A stretch of DNA of 64,000 nucleotides from Kondoa malvinella (taxonomy: Eukaryota; Basidiomycota; Agaricostilbomycetes; Agaricostilbales; Kondoaceae), in contig BCIM01000002.1 in NCBI GenBank assembly GCA_039545315.1, positions 1,205,369 through 1,269,368 on the forward strand, in the 5' to 3' direction. The position numbers and the translations under genes were made by a program. Below the pieces are notes generated by a model. The model made no database searches. It was not told the DNA's origin and saw nothing but the letters and a program-made list of their open reading frames with translations. Positions 11,488-22,535 of this stretch are shown here, piece after piece; position 1 is the stretch's first letter; every line of letters begins with the position of its first letter.

Positions 11488-13334
11488 ATGAGCTACCCTT
11501 CTATCTCTCCATCAATGTCGGACCCTTTCCTCGACACGAAACCGCTCTCAAAAGCCTTGCCGCCTACTCTGGCTCACTTGATGAATGATGCACCTCAAAG
11601 CGGAATAGCACCTGTCAAGCCAAAACTCAGTCGAACGCAGAATCTCTTTTCTGGTAAACGCCTTTCTGTCGTCCCCGCTTCTTCTTCTGGCGCACCGCTC
11701 TCCCTGCAGAATTATCGCATCAATGGGCCACCCACACCTTCATCCGCATCTTCTGGTTGGACTTCACCAATGACTGGAAGCGCGGGTCTACCTACCCCTG
11801 GCGGAAGTACCATCTATCAAAGCAACGACATTACGATCCGTCAACCCAGATTGCCTTCTTCTCCCTTGTTTCGCGCCAATCGCCCATCGAACTTATCTAT
11901 TCAGCAAACTCCGCTCAGTAATAGCACCCTCCTCGCCTGCAGTCCGACTAGCAATGGCTTTCCTTTCCCTGCTTTGACGCCTCCTCTTACGCCTTCGCAC
12001 GAAGGACCCAACTCGCCCAACGCGGAATCACCTTGTGAAGTGCGCACTCCTGGAGAAGAAGGTGAAGTCAATAGGCAGCCACTCATCTGCTCGGACTCGC
12101 CTGAACAATATGAAGGCGGCCATAGCGACGAGGAAGATGATCTCGATGACAAGCACCCCGAAACGGACGCCTTCAAGTATCTTTCGCGCTACTCTTTGCA
12201 TCCTCACTTTCTCGCTCAATACGATTTGGGAGAAGAGCTCGGTTCGGGTGGGTTTGGGTTTGTGGTCAAGGCGATGCGTGCAAGAGATGGGTTGCCAGTC
12301 GCGGTCAAGTTCATCTTCAAGGATCGCGTACCTTCTCACGGCTGGATCCGCAAAAAGTTTCCCGATGGCAAAGGTGGCTTCATCTACGAGGTCATTCCAA
12401 CCGAAGTCTACACCCTCCAGCGTATTCGTCATCCTGGTGTGGTTCGCTTTGTCGATTTGTTTGAGGATGGCATCTTCTTTTATCTGGTGAGTCGGGTATC
12501 TTGCACGTGTAGAGTTTCAGCTGAGCTCTGTAATCAGGTCATGGAACATCATGGAGCGACCTGGTCGTCTACTGTACCAAAAGAAGCTGCGCACATTACT
12601 TCGCCCATGTCATTGCCGGCACTACAAAAAGCTGCCGTTCGCGACTTGCCCGCTTCGCCTATCTCACCAGCACAATTTGCGAATCAACAGACTGCTCGAA
12701 CCTTGTCTGCACCTATGCCGCCTCCTTTTGTTCGCCGTTCATCTTGCGACCTTTTTGAATGCATCGAGCAATATTCCAAGCTATCCGAAGACCAAGCTCG
12801 ATACGTCTTTGCTCAAATTGTCGATGTTGTGTATTATCTGCATCTGAGTGGCATTTGCCATCGGGATATCAAGGATGAGAACATTGTTATCGACAAAAGC
12901 CTCAAGGTGTGCAAGGCTTGACACGGTTCATCGACGTGTTGCTTATAATGCTACAGGTCAAGCTCATTGACTTTGGTTCTGCTGTCCTCTTCGATCCTCG
13001 CCGTACTCTTCCTTATTACGACAAGTTTTACGGAACCGTCATCTTTGCCAGTCCGGAAATTCTACACGGTTGCGCCTACCTCGCACCGCCTGCTGAAGTT
13101 TGGTCTCTGGGCATCCTCTTTTCGGTGCTTCTTTGCGGTGAAAGCATCTTCCGCGACAGCTACCACGTTCTGGAAGGCAAGATCCACCAGTCCATGTACG
13201 ATCGTCTCTCTGGACCATGTCAAGACATTTTGCGTCTCTGTCTTCACCCAGATCCGAGCAGAAGAGCGACTATTGTCGACCTATTTCGCCATCCGTATCT
13301 CCGCGGCACTATTGCCGACCTTCGCAAGCTTTGA
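11488..13334 (+). CDS. Serine/threonine protein kinase, PAS-kinase-like catalytic domain
   Basis: Three exons (11488-12486, 12538-12906, 12957-13334) give 581 residues; the first intron is in frame. The first ~240 residues are Ser/Pro-rich and show no PAS domain. The catalytic domain has GSGGFGFVVK (P-loop), VAVKFIF (lysine), HRDIKDENIV (catalytic loop), LIDFGSA and ASPEIL, so it should be active. The hinge reads VMEHHG and resumes with DLFECI, as in PAS kinases (yeast Psk1/2, animal PASK), but about 60 Ser/Pro/Ala-rich residues are inserted between them. PAS kinases link nutrient state to sugar partitioning and translation; that role is family knowledge and not shown here. A different CAMK-related kinase is the alternative. 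Confidence 0.85.
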
Positions 13335-13680
13335 GTGCTTCGTAATACCAGCATAACACTTTTCTGTCGTTTCCAACATGCACGCCGACACTGTCACATC
13401 ATTCACACCTTCACAAATCTGTATAAAAGACGGCCTTTTCTCTCAAATGCCGCTTGAAGCTTGTCATTGGAAGGCTCGAAATCATTTCGATATCAAAAAG
13501 CATCTTATAATGTCTGTGCCTGCAAATGTTAGGAAGGAAGAGAAGGGCTCGTTCTCATTATGTTGCTAGTCAATTGTTCAACTCTTATCGTTAGTATTGT
13601 TTTGTAGTCTTGATTTACTTGTCATAGATTTGATGCAGAAGGGAAATGCAATGCAACGCTTTTGATGCGACAAATCCGAT
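13335..13680. other. Intergenic between converging genes
   Basis: About 350 bases between the kinase stop and the stop of the coiled-coil gene. It holds short frames only, probably both 3' untranslated regions. Confidence 0.5.
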
Positions 13681-15000
13681 CTATTCTTCATCCACTACGT
13701 CCAGCGTACTCGTTGCTGCTACCGCAGACTCGCTCAAGATTTCCAGATCGCTCGTTGCCTAGAGCACTCGATCAGCATGAGGTTTTTCAAAGGCCAGCAG
13801 ACTCACATGATCTATCTTGCCCAAGAACTGCAACAAAACACCAGTGTATTTCTTGAGCCATTTGTCCTTCGTCGGCTGTACATCAGTGCCTTCGATGAGC
13901 CCAGATAAGGCAAATCAAAGTTCCGACGTACATTATACAAATCCTCGTCCACCTCTCGCTCATCCCTCTCTTGCCGCTCCTGTTGTAAGCCGTCCAATCG
14001 CTCCAAAGCTTCCCTTAACCAAGGTTGTTCATCCGCTGCTGCTTCATCTGCTGGTGCTGCTTTACCATTGCCCATTTCTGGATAGAGGACTTTGACCTGC
14101 TCTATGATAAGTACGAGTAACCTGAGATTGCGAGAGAGGGATTACTAGTGGATGTAGCTGATGTAGAAAGATCAGTTTGAGGGGAACAGAGGAACGGGGG
14201 AAGACGACCTTTGCTGCCTGTTCTTCTCGTTCTATAGCTTCTACCTCTGTCCAACGCAACTACGTCAGTTGGTTAATCAACAGAAGCTACAGCGAACGGA
14301 CCATGTCTGCTTTTTCGGAACGTTTTGAACGCGGCAGTTTCCTCCGCTAGCATACTATAACCCGTATTAGCTGCATTGATCAAAGAAGGAATTAGCTGAC
14401 GCTTCTTCCTCCTTAAGCTGTGCTTTCAGGTCTTTAAGTTCCAATTGATCAGGAGCCATTTTCGATGTTGATGCGGTATTGACTTGATCAACTGGCATAA
14501 GAGTAGCTGATTCTGGTAATGTTGCAGTCTTCAACTTGGCCAGTAGACTGTTGTGCATCAGCTTGAGGACTGTAGTACAGAGCGAAAGGCTTCACCCTTT
14601 GACCAGCGCTGAGAGACCTTGTTGAACCTGTTGTCGTTCTTCGTCATCTTCTATATCGTTCAAGTGCTCGCTTGGTACAAGTCAATCAGGCCCTTGGGTA
14701 GACAGGAAAGAGACACACGATGCGAGATCTTTGAGCAACGCTTTGACGGCTTTACGGATCTCTTCTGTGCTTGTATCCTGAACAGTTTGAGACTTTGTTT
14801 GGCTGGCAGAGGGTTTCGCTTTCTTCTTTGCTGGACCTTTGCCTTTGCTGGTCTTCGCGTCAGACTCGTTGGCATCATCACCGCGACTTCGTTTCTTGGA
14901 GGATGCTGCCGCTGTTGGCGCTTTGCCTTTCGCATCCTTTGCCTGTCACACACTTGAGCATACTGTGCCGTCTCTCTGCTGTCCTGCCCACCTTGACCAT
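13681..15000 (-). CDS. Unrecognised nuclear-type coiled-coil protein
   Basis: Nine short exons, complement of 13681-13758, 13807-13875, 13932-14099, 14209-14246, 14302-14354, 14401-14547, 14596-14670, 14719-14942 and 14992-15000, give 286 residues. Phases are consistent, but several junctions were chosen among alternatives. The N-terminal ~60 residues are rich in Lys/Ala/Ser with basic clusters that could be a nuclear signal. The middle and C-terminal parts are charged, heptad-like helices (for example KAVKALLKDLA, LELKDLKAQLKEEEA, EAIEREEQAAKQV and LERLDGLQQERQERD). A coiled-coil subunit of a nuclear complex, such as a kinetochore component, is possible but unproven. It shares a 48-base promoter with the sideroflexin gene. 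Confidence 0.65.
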
Positions 15001-15003
15001 TTC

Positions 15004-15047
15004 GCTTATCGCTCCTCTCCGTTGGTGTCTTCAAAACAACGATAAGC
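15004..15047. promoter_or_regulatory. 48-base bidirectional promoter with inverted CGATAAGC sites
   Basis: The two start codons (15000 on -, 15049 on +) are separated by 48 bases. GCTTATCG at 15004-15011 and CGATAAGC at 15040-15047 form a perfect 8-base inverted repeat. Each gene therefore has CGATAAGC directly in front of its own ATG. The core matches a GATA-factor site; a role in transcription or translation start is inferred. Confidence 0.55.
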
Positions 15048-15048
15048 A

Positions 15049-16504
15049 ATGTCAGATTCATACAAGCCGATAGACCTCACACGGTCACGCTACGACTTGA
15101 CGACCTTCACTGGCCGACTTCGACATTTCGCTGAAGTTACTTCGCCGTTAACGCTGCTCAAGTCGAATTCCCAGTTGATAGATGCTCAAAAATTATTGGA
15201 AGATTACGCGCAAGGCAAGCGAAAGGACTTATACAACCCTGAAGGGGAAGAAACAGTCTATAAAGCCAAACAGCGTACGGCCTCAGACTCTTGGTTGCAA
15301 AGCGGTGCAAAGCAAAGTGCTGATATTCGCTGTGTGCTCAGTTGTGGATTCAAGTCTGCATCCTGATACGAAGAAACCTGTACCGCTGCCTTTCAGATTG
15401 GCCGCCTTTACGCCTACTAACCTGAGTGAGTCGGGAGATGTGCTTGTATGTTGTGCTGTGCTGATTCGCTTGAAAGTCATTGTCGGAGGCATGTTGGCGC
15501 CGAACCCATCAGTGAGCTTCCCTGTTGTAGACTATACCCCCAGCTGATAGGTGTCAAGATACGGCAAACTATATTCTGGGTCGGTCATGTCGGTCAAGCC
15601 GTCGTTCTAGGCTGATGATCATGCAGCAAGCAGCTAATCAAACGTTGAACGGTCAGTGGCTCGTGTCTTGCACTCTGCTTAGACCAATTTGACACGAATA
15701 ACTGACAGTCTGTGTCAACTACTCCAATGCGACGTGCGCTACTTCACCTTAGATAATTGCTCCACTAACATCCGTTCAGTGCCGACGCAACAATGACGCC
15801 CCAAGAAATAGGTCTAGCCTACGCCTCCGCAACTACTACGTCCGTAGGAATCGCCGTCGGATTGAATCAACTAGTACCCCGCCTTCGCAGCATAACCCCA
15901 TCAACCCGATCTTTACTGACCAAATTCGTACCTTTCGTCGCTGTTGCCTCTGCAGGGTTCGTTAACATCGCACTGATGAGGTGGAAAGAAATTAAAGATG
16001 GAGTGGACGTTTTCCCTCCGAGTAAAGATGGCTTAGCGAGCGAACAAAGTTTAGGGAAAAGTTCGACAGCTGGGAGTTTGGCAGTGGGTCAAACGGCTGC
16101 TAGTAGGATATTGACAAACATGTGCGTGATGATGCTCGTTTGGCTTGTGAAAGCTTAAGCAATGTGTCGTTGCGCACAGACCGACGCTGATATTACCGCC
16201 TGTGATAATGACTATGCTTGCTAAACGAAACCTCTTCACTGGACCGAACGGCAAGAGGATAGAAGCAGTCACGCATTTAGGTTTGATAGGAACTGCTTTA
16301 TTGGTCTTTTTGCCCGTAGGTCTTTTTTGGTCCAACTGCTGTTTCGCACAGCTAAGCAGGCCGAATTATCTACAGCCCGCCATAGCTACTTTCCCACAAA
16401 GAGGGACAGTCAAGACTTCCACTCTCGAGTCAAGGTTTCAGGGCGTGAAGGATCCGAAAACTGGTCAAGTACTGGAAGAGGTAGAGTTCAACAAGGGTCT
16501 ATAG
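15049..16504 (+). CDS. FSF1: Sideroflexin family mitochondrial transporter
   Basis: Nine exons (15049-15274, 15342-15425, 15477-15511, 15544-15579, 15627-15651, 15709-15733, 15780-16121, 16180-16315, 16376-16504) give 345 residues, close to yeast Fsf1. Family marks are the N-terminal SRYDLTTFTGRLRHF, HPDTKKPVPLPFRLAAF with PTNL, the APNPS turn, TIFW followed by QAANQTLN, NYSNA, and a C-terminal FPQRGT block. Sideroflexins are inner-membrane proteins; human SFXN1 carries serine into mitochondria for one-carbon metabolism. Several membrane segments are visible in exons 7 and 8. The last intron (16316-16375) is in frame and would otherwise read as an unusual cysteine-containing insert. It starts 48 bases from the divergent coiled-coil gene. 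Confidence 0.92.
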
Positions 16505-16683
16505 AGGTATGAGGGATCCACACAGTGATACTAGACTACAGGAACATAGGGAAACCGATGGAGTGATACTAGACAATTGTAGACTGTCCAAAGCACTAGA
16601 GCCTAATATTACAATCTATGCGTGATTACAAATACATGTACAAGGATGCAGAGAAGAGTCCTGGAATGCTTGTTGTGATGAGA

Positions 16684-19360
16684 TTAGACGGCCGTACTGT
16701 GCGTATCGTGTCGAGTTGCTTTGTGGCCTTTGTTGGCTTTGTAAGACCGCCAGCCTGCGTCTCGATCATGGCCTTTGAGCAGGACTGATTTGTGTGTTAG
16801 TACGGCTATCGTGTAACAAGAGGTATGGTATACCATGTCTAATTTCTGCTGTAGAGACTTGGTCTTTGACCAGTTGTCTGGCTGAACGCTGATCTCCAGG
16901 GAAGGATGGCTCATTTGCGTCTGTGTGAAACAATCAGCTTGGCCAATTACCGTGTATCATTGAAAAGCTTACGGATGAATATAAAGTCATCGACGCCGGC
17001 TGGAGGATGAGCAGCGATCTCTTGAAGTTCGCGAGCGACGATTTCGTGCACAAAGCTGAAGTCTATGCGCGTGAGCGTTATCTAATACGTGGAACAGACT
17101 ACTAACTGGTCAAGAAGCAAGTCATTGCGGTCGTAGCCGAATGGGCCCTCGATCTGCGCAGATACCGCGAGGAATCCCAGAAACATGAAGGAAGCGATGC
17201 ACACTGCTGGGATGCACACCCAACCGAGGTACCTCTCAAGCTGGAAAGGAAGAAGACCAAGGTATAGCCATGTGGACTATGCGCGAGCTGAGTCAAAATT
17301 TGCGAAGATGAGACTTTGCTTACATGTTTCAAATGGACGAGATAGCTGAAAGGTATAGGAGTTGTTACGATCTTCTCTAGGCCAGTCAAGGTACGTTGAA
17401 ACTCGTCGATAATGCGGATCAGTGAGTCGGTAGTTGAGTGATCTAGAATTTTGCGCCGTTGCAGCATTGAAACGTAGGAGCTGAAGTAGAGCTGGATTTG
17501 TAGCGGTAGATTATCTTCGTGCATAGTACGCTGCTTCTTGCGAGCTCGGCGATGCCGACCCTCGTCGGTGTCCATGCGGTTCCGTATTTTTCGATACAAA
17601 GTGCGAAAAGGTTGTAAGAAAGGCGCGACATCATCGACGAAATTCCAGGGCGGTGGTAAACGAGAAGGTAGAAGAGCTTGAGGAGGCGAGCGAGGACCGC
17701 TAGATATCTAATTTCAGTTGCCTGTCTCATCACCGATCGACAAGACTCACTGGGTGTGAGGCGGACTTTGCATCCCGCTGATGTGCTATATGAGCAGGTG
17801 GATGATCAGCGATAGGAGAAACTCACGGTCTATGACGCAGACTGTCTGTGCTGAGATGCAAAGGCTTGATTACTCTAGCATCACCAGCTAAGGTATCGCC
17901 AGACCATGAGCTAGATCGACGAGGTGCATCGTGTCCCCGTGGATGGGCATGACTAGTACTAGAGGAAACACCAGAGACAGATGCTTCTGTTCCGTTTTGG
18001 TTGCCTTCCGGATGATGTCCATGAGAATGATGCCGAGGGTGATGTGGATGAGTGCCTTGCTGCGGCGTCAGAGCAGGCGCAGTATCTGACTGCATTTTAG
18101 CATCACTCTTTCTAGAGCACGGAAAATCTCACTTGTTCGACTGAGCTCAGGTGCGTTGCTCAACCCTGGAACAGTCAAATTGCCTTGGTGATCTTGATGA
18201 GTTGCATGACGTCCACCGTGGCCCTCATGATTGGTCGAACGCGGTTCTTCGGTGTTAGGCTTCTCGCTGAAATAGTGCGCCGAAGGCTTGTGAGCGTCCC
18301 AAGTGCGTGAATGAGGCTTCTCTTGATCGTGCTCGTTGTTTTGATGGTGAGATGCATTTCCGTTCAGATCTGGTCGGGCGATAGGTACGCTGCAGAGAAT
18401 ACGTCAGCTCTGCGAGAATAGTGCGATGAGCAGCCTACGAATTTGGCATAGCATATCGAGGTAGATGACAGGTGATAGGATATAGCTATTACTTGTATCA
18501 GTTCGACATTCGCTGCTCTGCTTTATTAACTCACATCTTCATAGAATGTCCCACCCTCGCCTCGCAAGTAATGCTTGAGCGCAACGACATGAGCCTCGAT
18601 CAAATCTATACCTTCATCAGCTCTATTTGCTCTGCCTAGAAAGAGACTCACTAAGCATAGTCTTCTTTTCAATCAGCACCTGAGCTTGATCCGCATCGCT
18701 TGCAACGTGTTCCCCTTCTTTAAGCGGTTCGACCTGGTTCGGCACTTTTCCCGATATCAGCTATCATCTCCTCGTATACAGAAAAACATACCATGAAACC
18801 AAATAATCCTCGCCATTTGTCTAGCACCAGTAATCACATCACCCCAAAGCACAGCACCTTCCAGGAATCGATCACTATCCCAAAAAAGTCAGCTGCATCT
18901 AACCGTCAGCGAGAGACTCACTAGGCCGACTGCGTCCGGTAAGATATGACAAAACCAATAACCGTACCGAGCACAGCTATATCCTAATCAACCAAAGCTC
19001 AGAAGGTAGATGCGGACAAGACGGACTTAGCATAGTAGAAGGAATAGCGAGATCATAGACGGTCAGAGCATTGACGCAGGTTACTATAGTCGCTATTCCT
19101 GTGTAGAAGAGGATGGAGGGCCAGATATCCCAGAACTAGGGCAATAGTGAGCCCTTTGATTGTGGAGAAGTTGTGGCTGACTTACGATGGATCCGGAAAT
19201 TTGGGCTGCGTGATGAAGTGAGTGAGGAGCAATGAAGAGAGAAGGAGAAGCGTACTCCAGATGGAGGCGTGTGCCCATGGATCCACCTAGTAGCGACATA
19301 AGAATATGATTTGTATGGAAGCTGGACGAAACATACGTGGATGAACTGCCCGTCGTGCAT
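16684..19360 (-). CDS. Bestrophin-like (UPF0187/YneE family) anion channel
   Basis: I count about 17 small exons, giving roughly 620 residues. The start is ATG at 19360 (MHDGQFIH spliced to VDPWAHASIW). Family landmarks in order are WPSILFYTG, TVLGTVIGFVISYRTQSAYDRF, ARQMARIIWFH, LPLQIQLYFSSYV, LLPFQLERYLGW and EGPFGYDRNDLLLD followed by HFVHEI. Bestrophins form pentameric chloride or bicarbonate channels; fungal members sit in the plasma or vacuolar membrane and are poorly studied. The middle carries an insert of about 150 residues rich in His, Gly and Ser with several HH and HxH groups, absent from bacterial members. Exon borders inside the insert are less certain than in the membrane parts. 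Confidence 0.85.
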
Positions 19361-19779
19361 CTTTCACTGTTGAGCTGTTTGAAAGTGAAGGAGAAGGAAT
19401 CGAGCGTGAAAGAGAGAGCGAAGATGGTGCGAGAACAAGAGAGAACTGGATGGCGAAAGTCAGAAGTGCAAACACAAGAACAAAGGGAGTTCGGAAGACG
19501 ATGCTTGGCATTCACGCCTGACAGCATGACGAGCTCGGAAGAGGATACGAGGGACAAGTGGAGACAGAAATCGCGCGTGAGAGTGCAGAATGCGAATGAG
19601 AAGAGGAGATCGGAAATACGCGCAAGAGTGAGGACACATGGCAAGGCAGCGAGTCATAGAATGCACCATCATATGCGCCAATTGTATATCATATTTGTTT
19701 CAACGCTGTGGAAAGTCGGATGCGATTATCAGTCAATGCTGAACACCAGGACATCCAAACCCACCTCAGGCAATCACAT
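19361..19779. other. Intergenic upstream of the bestrophin-like gene, downstream of INH1
   Basis: About 420 bases. A long antisense-like frame (19093-19644 on -) crosses it but has no family resemblance and overlaps the first bestrophin exons in another frame, so I treat it as a shadow. The region is purine-rich on + (pyrimidine-rich on the coding strand), as expected for the bestrophin promoter. Confidence 0.45.
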
Positions 19780-20255
19780 TTACTTCTTGTTCTTCTGTTC
19801 CATTTCTTTAATCTCAGCGTTAGTCTGAGCCATCTCCTCTTGCTGCTTCTTCTTCTTTTCCTGTGAGCGGGCCGGCAATCTGAGTCTGGATAACGAACAC
19901 ATTTGCTTCGAATGACTCACGTTCAGTTTACGGAGCGCTTCCTTCTCGTGTTCGTAGATGTATTGATCTTCCTGACTGTACATTACATGACGCTAAGCGA
20001 CTGATGTCACAATAGCCTCGCATACACGTACGATTTCTTTCGCTGGTCAAGGACACCAGCTCCCTGTCATCATTGAATCAGCATGTACGCAATTGCGAGA
20101 GATGCCCAAGGATACTGACGTCGGCTCTGTACATGGTTCGCTCCAGGTGAGAAGGGCGAAACCGGCAAATTAACGAGAGAGACTCACCTCAAAGCAGTGG
20201 AAGTGGACATCATCCTCTTTGCAGCAGGTCCAACGCTTCTTCTGAATGCCAACAT
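19780..20255 (-). CDS. INH1: Mitochondrial ATP synthase inhibitor IF1
   Basis: Five exons, complement of 19780-19860, 19921-19975, 20032-20063, 20120-20126 and 20188-20255, give 80 residues. The first exon is a mitochondrial presequence rich in Arg and Ser (MLAFRRSV). The mature part has the IF1 pattern: a glycine turn (GAGVLDQRKK), then the inhibitory helix EDQYIYEHEKEALRKL, then a charged coiled coil ending in KNKK. IF1 binds the F1 catalytic interface and blocks ATP hydrolysis when the membrane potential falls. Exon 2 is only seven bases, flanked by good splice sites (TACAG before, GTCAGT after). It lies head to head with the gene for subunit h of the same enzyme. Confidence 0.9.
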
Positions 20256-20348
20256 AATAGTGTATTATATATTCGTCGTGAGCTGAAAACGGCCAAGTTC
20301 CTAAAAATCGAGTCTCTCTCGCTCACACCACGACTCATCCGTATAACA
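20256..20348. promoter_or_regulatory. Bidirectional promoter of INH1 and ATP14
   Basis: 93 bases lie between the two divergent start codons. The piece holds an AT-rich stretch (TATTATATATTC) near INH1 and a CT-rich stretch near ATP14. Shared control of an ATP synthase subunit and its inhibitor is inferred from the arrangement. Confidence 0.55.
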
Positions 20349-20973
20349 ATGTCGGCCCTCCTACGCTGCGTCAGACCTGTTAGTGCCTGTTTATGGAATA
20401 TGCAACAGCGGCGAGAGACTGAGGTTGCGATATGTGACAGGCTAGCAGGACCATCTCAGTGAGAGCGGCTTTCTCCACCAACGCAGTCGCTCGAAAAGGT
20501 CAGACTCTGTCCTCACAACCGACATGCAGAGGCTCATATGTATCCTTATTTGTGCAGACTTTGTTCAAGAGCTCTACCTCCGCGAATTAAAGTCGTTCAA
20601 GCCCACACCTCAGGTCAGTTTTAATATCTCTACCCTCTCTCGGATACACACTAAAGGCAGGATATGAACAGGCAAAAGACGCTCATGTCGGCCAAGTGAA
20701 AGAATTCCATTCACCGGCCTCACCCGCTAAACCTGAATCCCTCTCTTCTGCCGATTTGGCAAAAGAGCTAGATGCTTACGATGCAAGCGTGCGTTGACTA
20801 TTCTTATAATCTCCACAGCGTGATTAACAGAATGTGGTCGGGCACAGTCACCAGCAGACGTTTCAGCCGCTACTTCAGCTGAACCAGTAGAAGAAGTCGA
20901 GCACCGAGAAACGGCAGATGATTTCTTGGAAGCTTTGAGAGCGCCTCCTGCAAAGGAAGAAGCTCATCACTAG
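20349..20973 (+). CDS. ATP14: Mitochondrial ATP synthase subunit h
   Basis: Five exons (20349-20378, 20441-20498, 20558-20613, 20672-20788, 20848-20973) give 128 residues, close to the yeast protein. A presequence rich in Arg, Ala and Ser precedes the signature DFVQELYLRELKSFKP, followed by a VGQVKEF block, SSADLAKELDAYD and an acidic C-terminus. Subunit h belongs to the peripheral stalk that holds F1 against rotation. For exon 5 I chose the acceptor at 20847 because an earlier AG gives an early stop, while this one keeps the acidic tail to the natural end. Confidence 0.9.
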
Positions 20974-21340
20974 GTTGTGAAAGGAAGGTGATGCAAGGGA
21001 GCATCTGGAACAGGGATAAAAGTATCTTACTTGACGATGTCTCTCTTTCTTGCAACGAAGCGGCAATGCAATGATGTGGATTCGGACTTTGTTTTGTTGT
21101 GCTTGTTCCTTTTCATCTGTCGGACATTTCTCGTCATATCCTTATCTCATGTCATCTCGTCCTAGTTGATCATTTCAGATCAGATACAACACAGCACAGA
21201 CTCCGCAGGTAGACAGCAGCAGTAACCGACAGACAACAGTCTCATCCTATACGCGGAACGATACGATCCATTCCACGTTATACACATACACTCTCATCGC
21301 CGACTGCACAAGTCTAGCCCTCGACCCACTCTTCGAGCGT
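20974..21340. other. Intergenic between converging ATP14 and NDUFS7
   Basis: About 370 bases of convergent 3' ends. I see no gene. Confidence 0.5.
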
Positions 21341-22535
21341 CTACTTCCTGTACCAAGTTACACCCTTTCTTCCACGTCTCATCTTGCGCTGAAGAGCTAA
21401 CATGCCTGTCCGGTCAGAGATGCAAGCCATCAGTACAATACTGAAGATAGCCGAATCGTCAACGGACCGTAGAGGAGCGCTTCGGCGGCTTTTGGGTTCG
21501 TCAGTACTGTTGATAGATAGATGGGTTGCAGCGGGGCTTACTAGGTGGACAACCACTGTAGACATTCGAAGTTCTTAGCTGTAGAAACAGCGGAAGAAAG
21601 TGAAATGCTTACGGAACGTATAGATCGACAGGGACGATTCGATCGCAGCCTCTTACGACTCTGTATAGTACATTAGCGTTGATAACAATACCGTGTAATA
21701 TGGACGCACGAGTAACTGTCTGTACGTATCCCCGATTTCTACATCAGACGCGAATCTGAAATAAAATGGTGTCACGCACAATGGTAGTAGCCCCCTCCGT
21801 TCGCGCATGATCCCATGGAGATGACCCAGCGGGGTTCAGGCATCTGTCAACGGAGCCAAAGCTGTACATCAGGTATGCTGAAAAGATAGCCCTGCTCCAC
21901 TGACCTGATCATACACTTTTCGTAGAGCGGGTGCCATCTTGTTTGTCAGAGTACCAGCGACCTGTGCGCCTCAAACTCAACGCAGGCCTGATTGACCAAA
22001 GTTGACCAAGAACGCACAATCATGATATCCGACTGTCTAGGCGATGCACGGAAAACGACACCCAGACGATCTTGATCATATCTTGCTGCAGCCATGTGCA
22101 TCATTTCAACCGCACAACAAGCTAAACCAAAAGTCATGGGCCACATTGAGCCTTGTCTTCCCCTGCAAATTTCCATGTCAGTGATGCCGATAGCCATATA
22201 TGAAGACGGCGCACCAATTGGCAATCTTGTCCATAGTAGATAGAACATATTCGGCTCCGTTCTGAGGCTTCTCCAAAGAGAGTGAATTGCTGCCTTCTCT
22301 CGCTAAAGTGAATGCGCCGTCTTCCCTTGATGAGAGGTTTGAAGTGGATTGAGTGAGCGCGGCTGGTGCAGGGGTAGTAGTAGACAGCGAACGACGGAAA
22401 GCAGACAGAGGCTGTAATGCTAAAGCAGGTCGTGGCGAGAGTATCGATCTAGCTGAAACTGAATTACAAGGTATGAATACATAGGCATAGAGCACACGGC
22501 AAGGAGGGGGACTTGCATTGTTTGAGCATCGACAT
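21341..22535 (-). CDS. NDUFS7: NADH dehydrogenase (complex I) iron-sulfur subunit PSST
   Basis: Nine or more exons code for the 20 kDa subunit that carries cluster N2, the last electron donor before ubiquinone. Visible parts are a presequence ([16 protein letters not shown], then RRSLSTTTP), [19 protein letters not shown] with the two adjacent cysteine ligands, [12 protein letters not shown] and YVPGCPPTAEALLYG with the other two. The C-terminus is [12 protein letters not shown]. The 5' end is notable: no in-frame ATG precedes the presequence, but ATG at 22535 joins to it through a GC-AG intron (donor GCAAGT after 22517, acceptor before 22452). Complex I in this genome rules out yeasts that lost it. 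It diverges from SQS1 235 bases away. Confidence 0.93.

Noticed and set aside
19093..19644. 183-residue minus-strand open frame upstream of INH1
   Set aside because: It crosses the first bestrophin exons in another frame and has no family resemblance. The spliced bestrophin model explains the region.
15049..22535. A metabolic gene cluster or operon
   Set aside because: The genes are on both strands with separate promoters and belong to general mitochondrial function. No secondary-metabolite enzyme is present.
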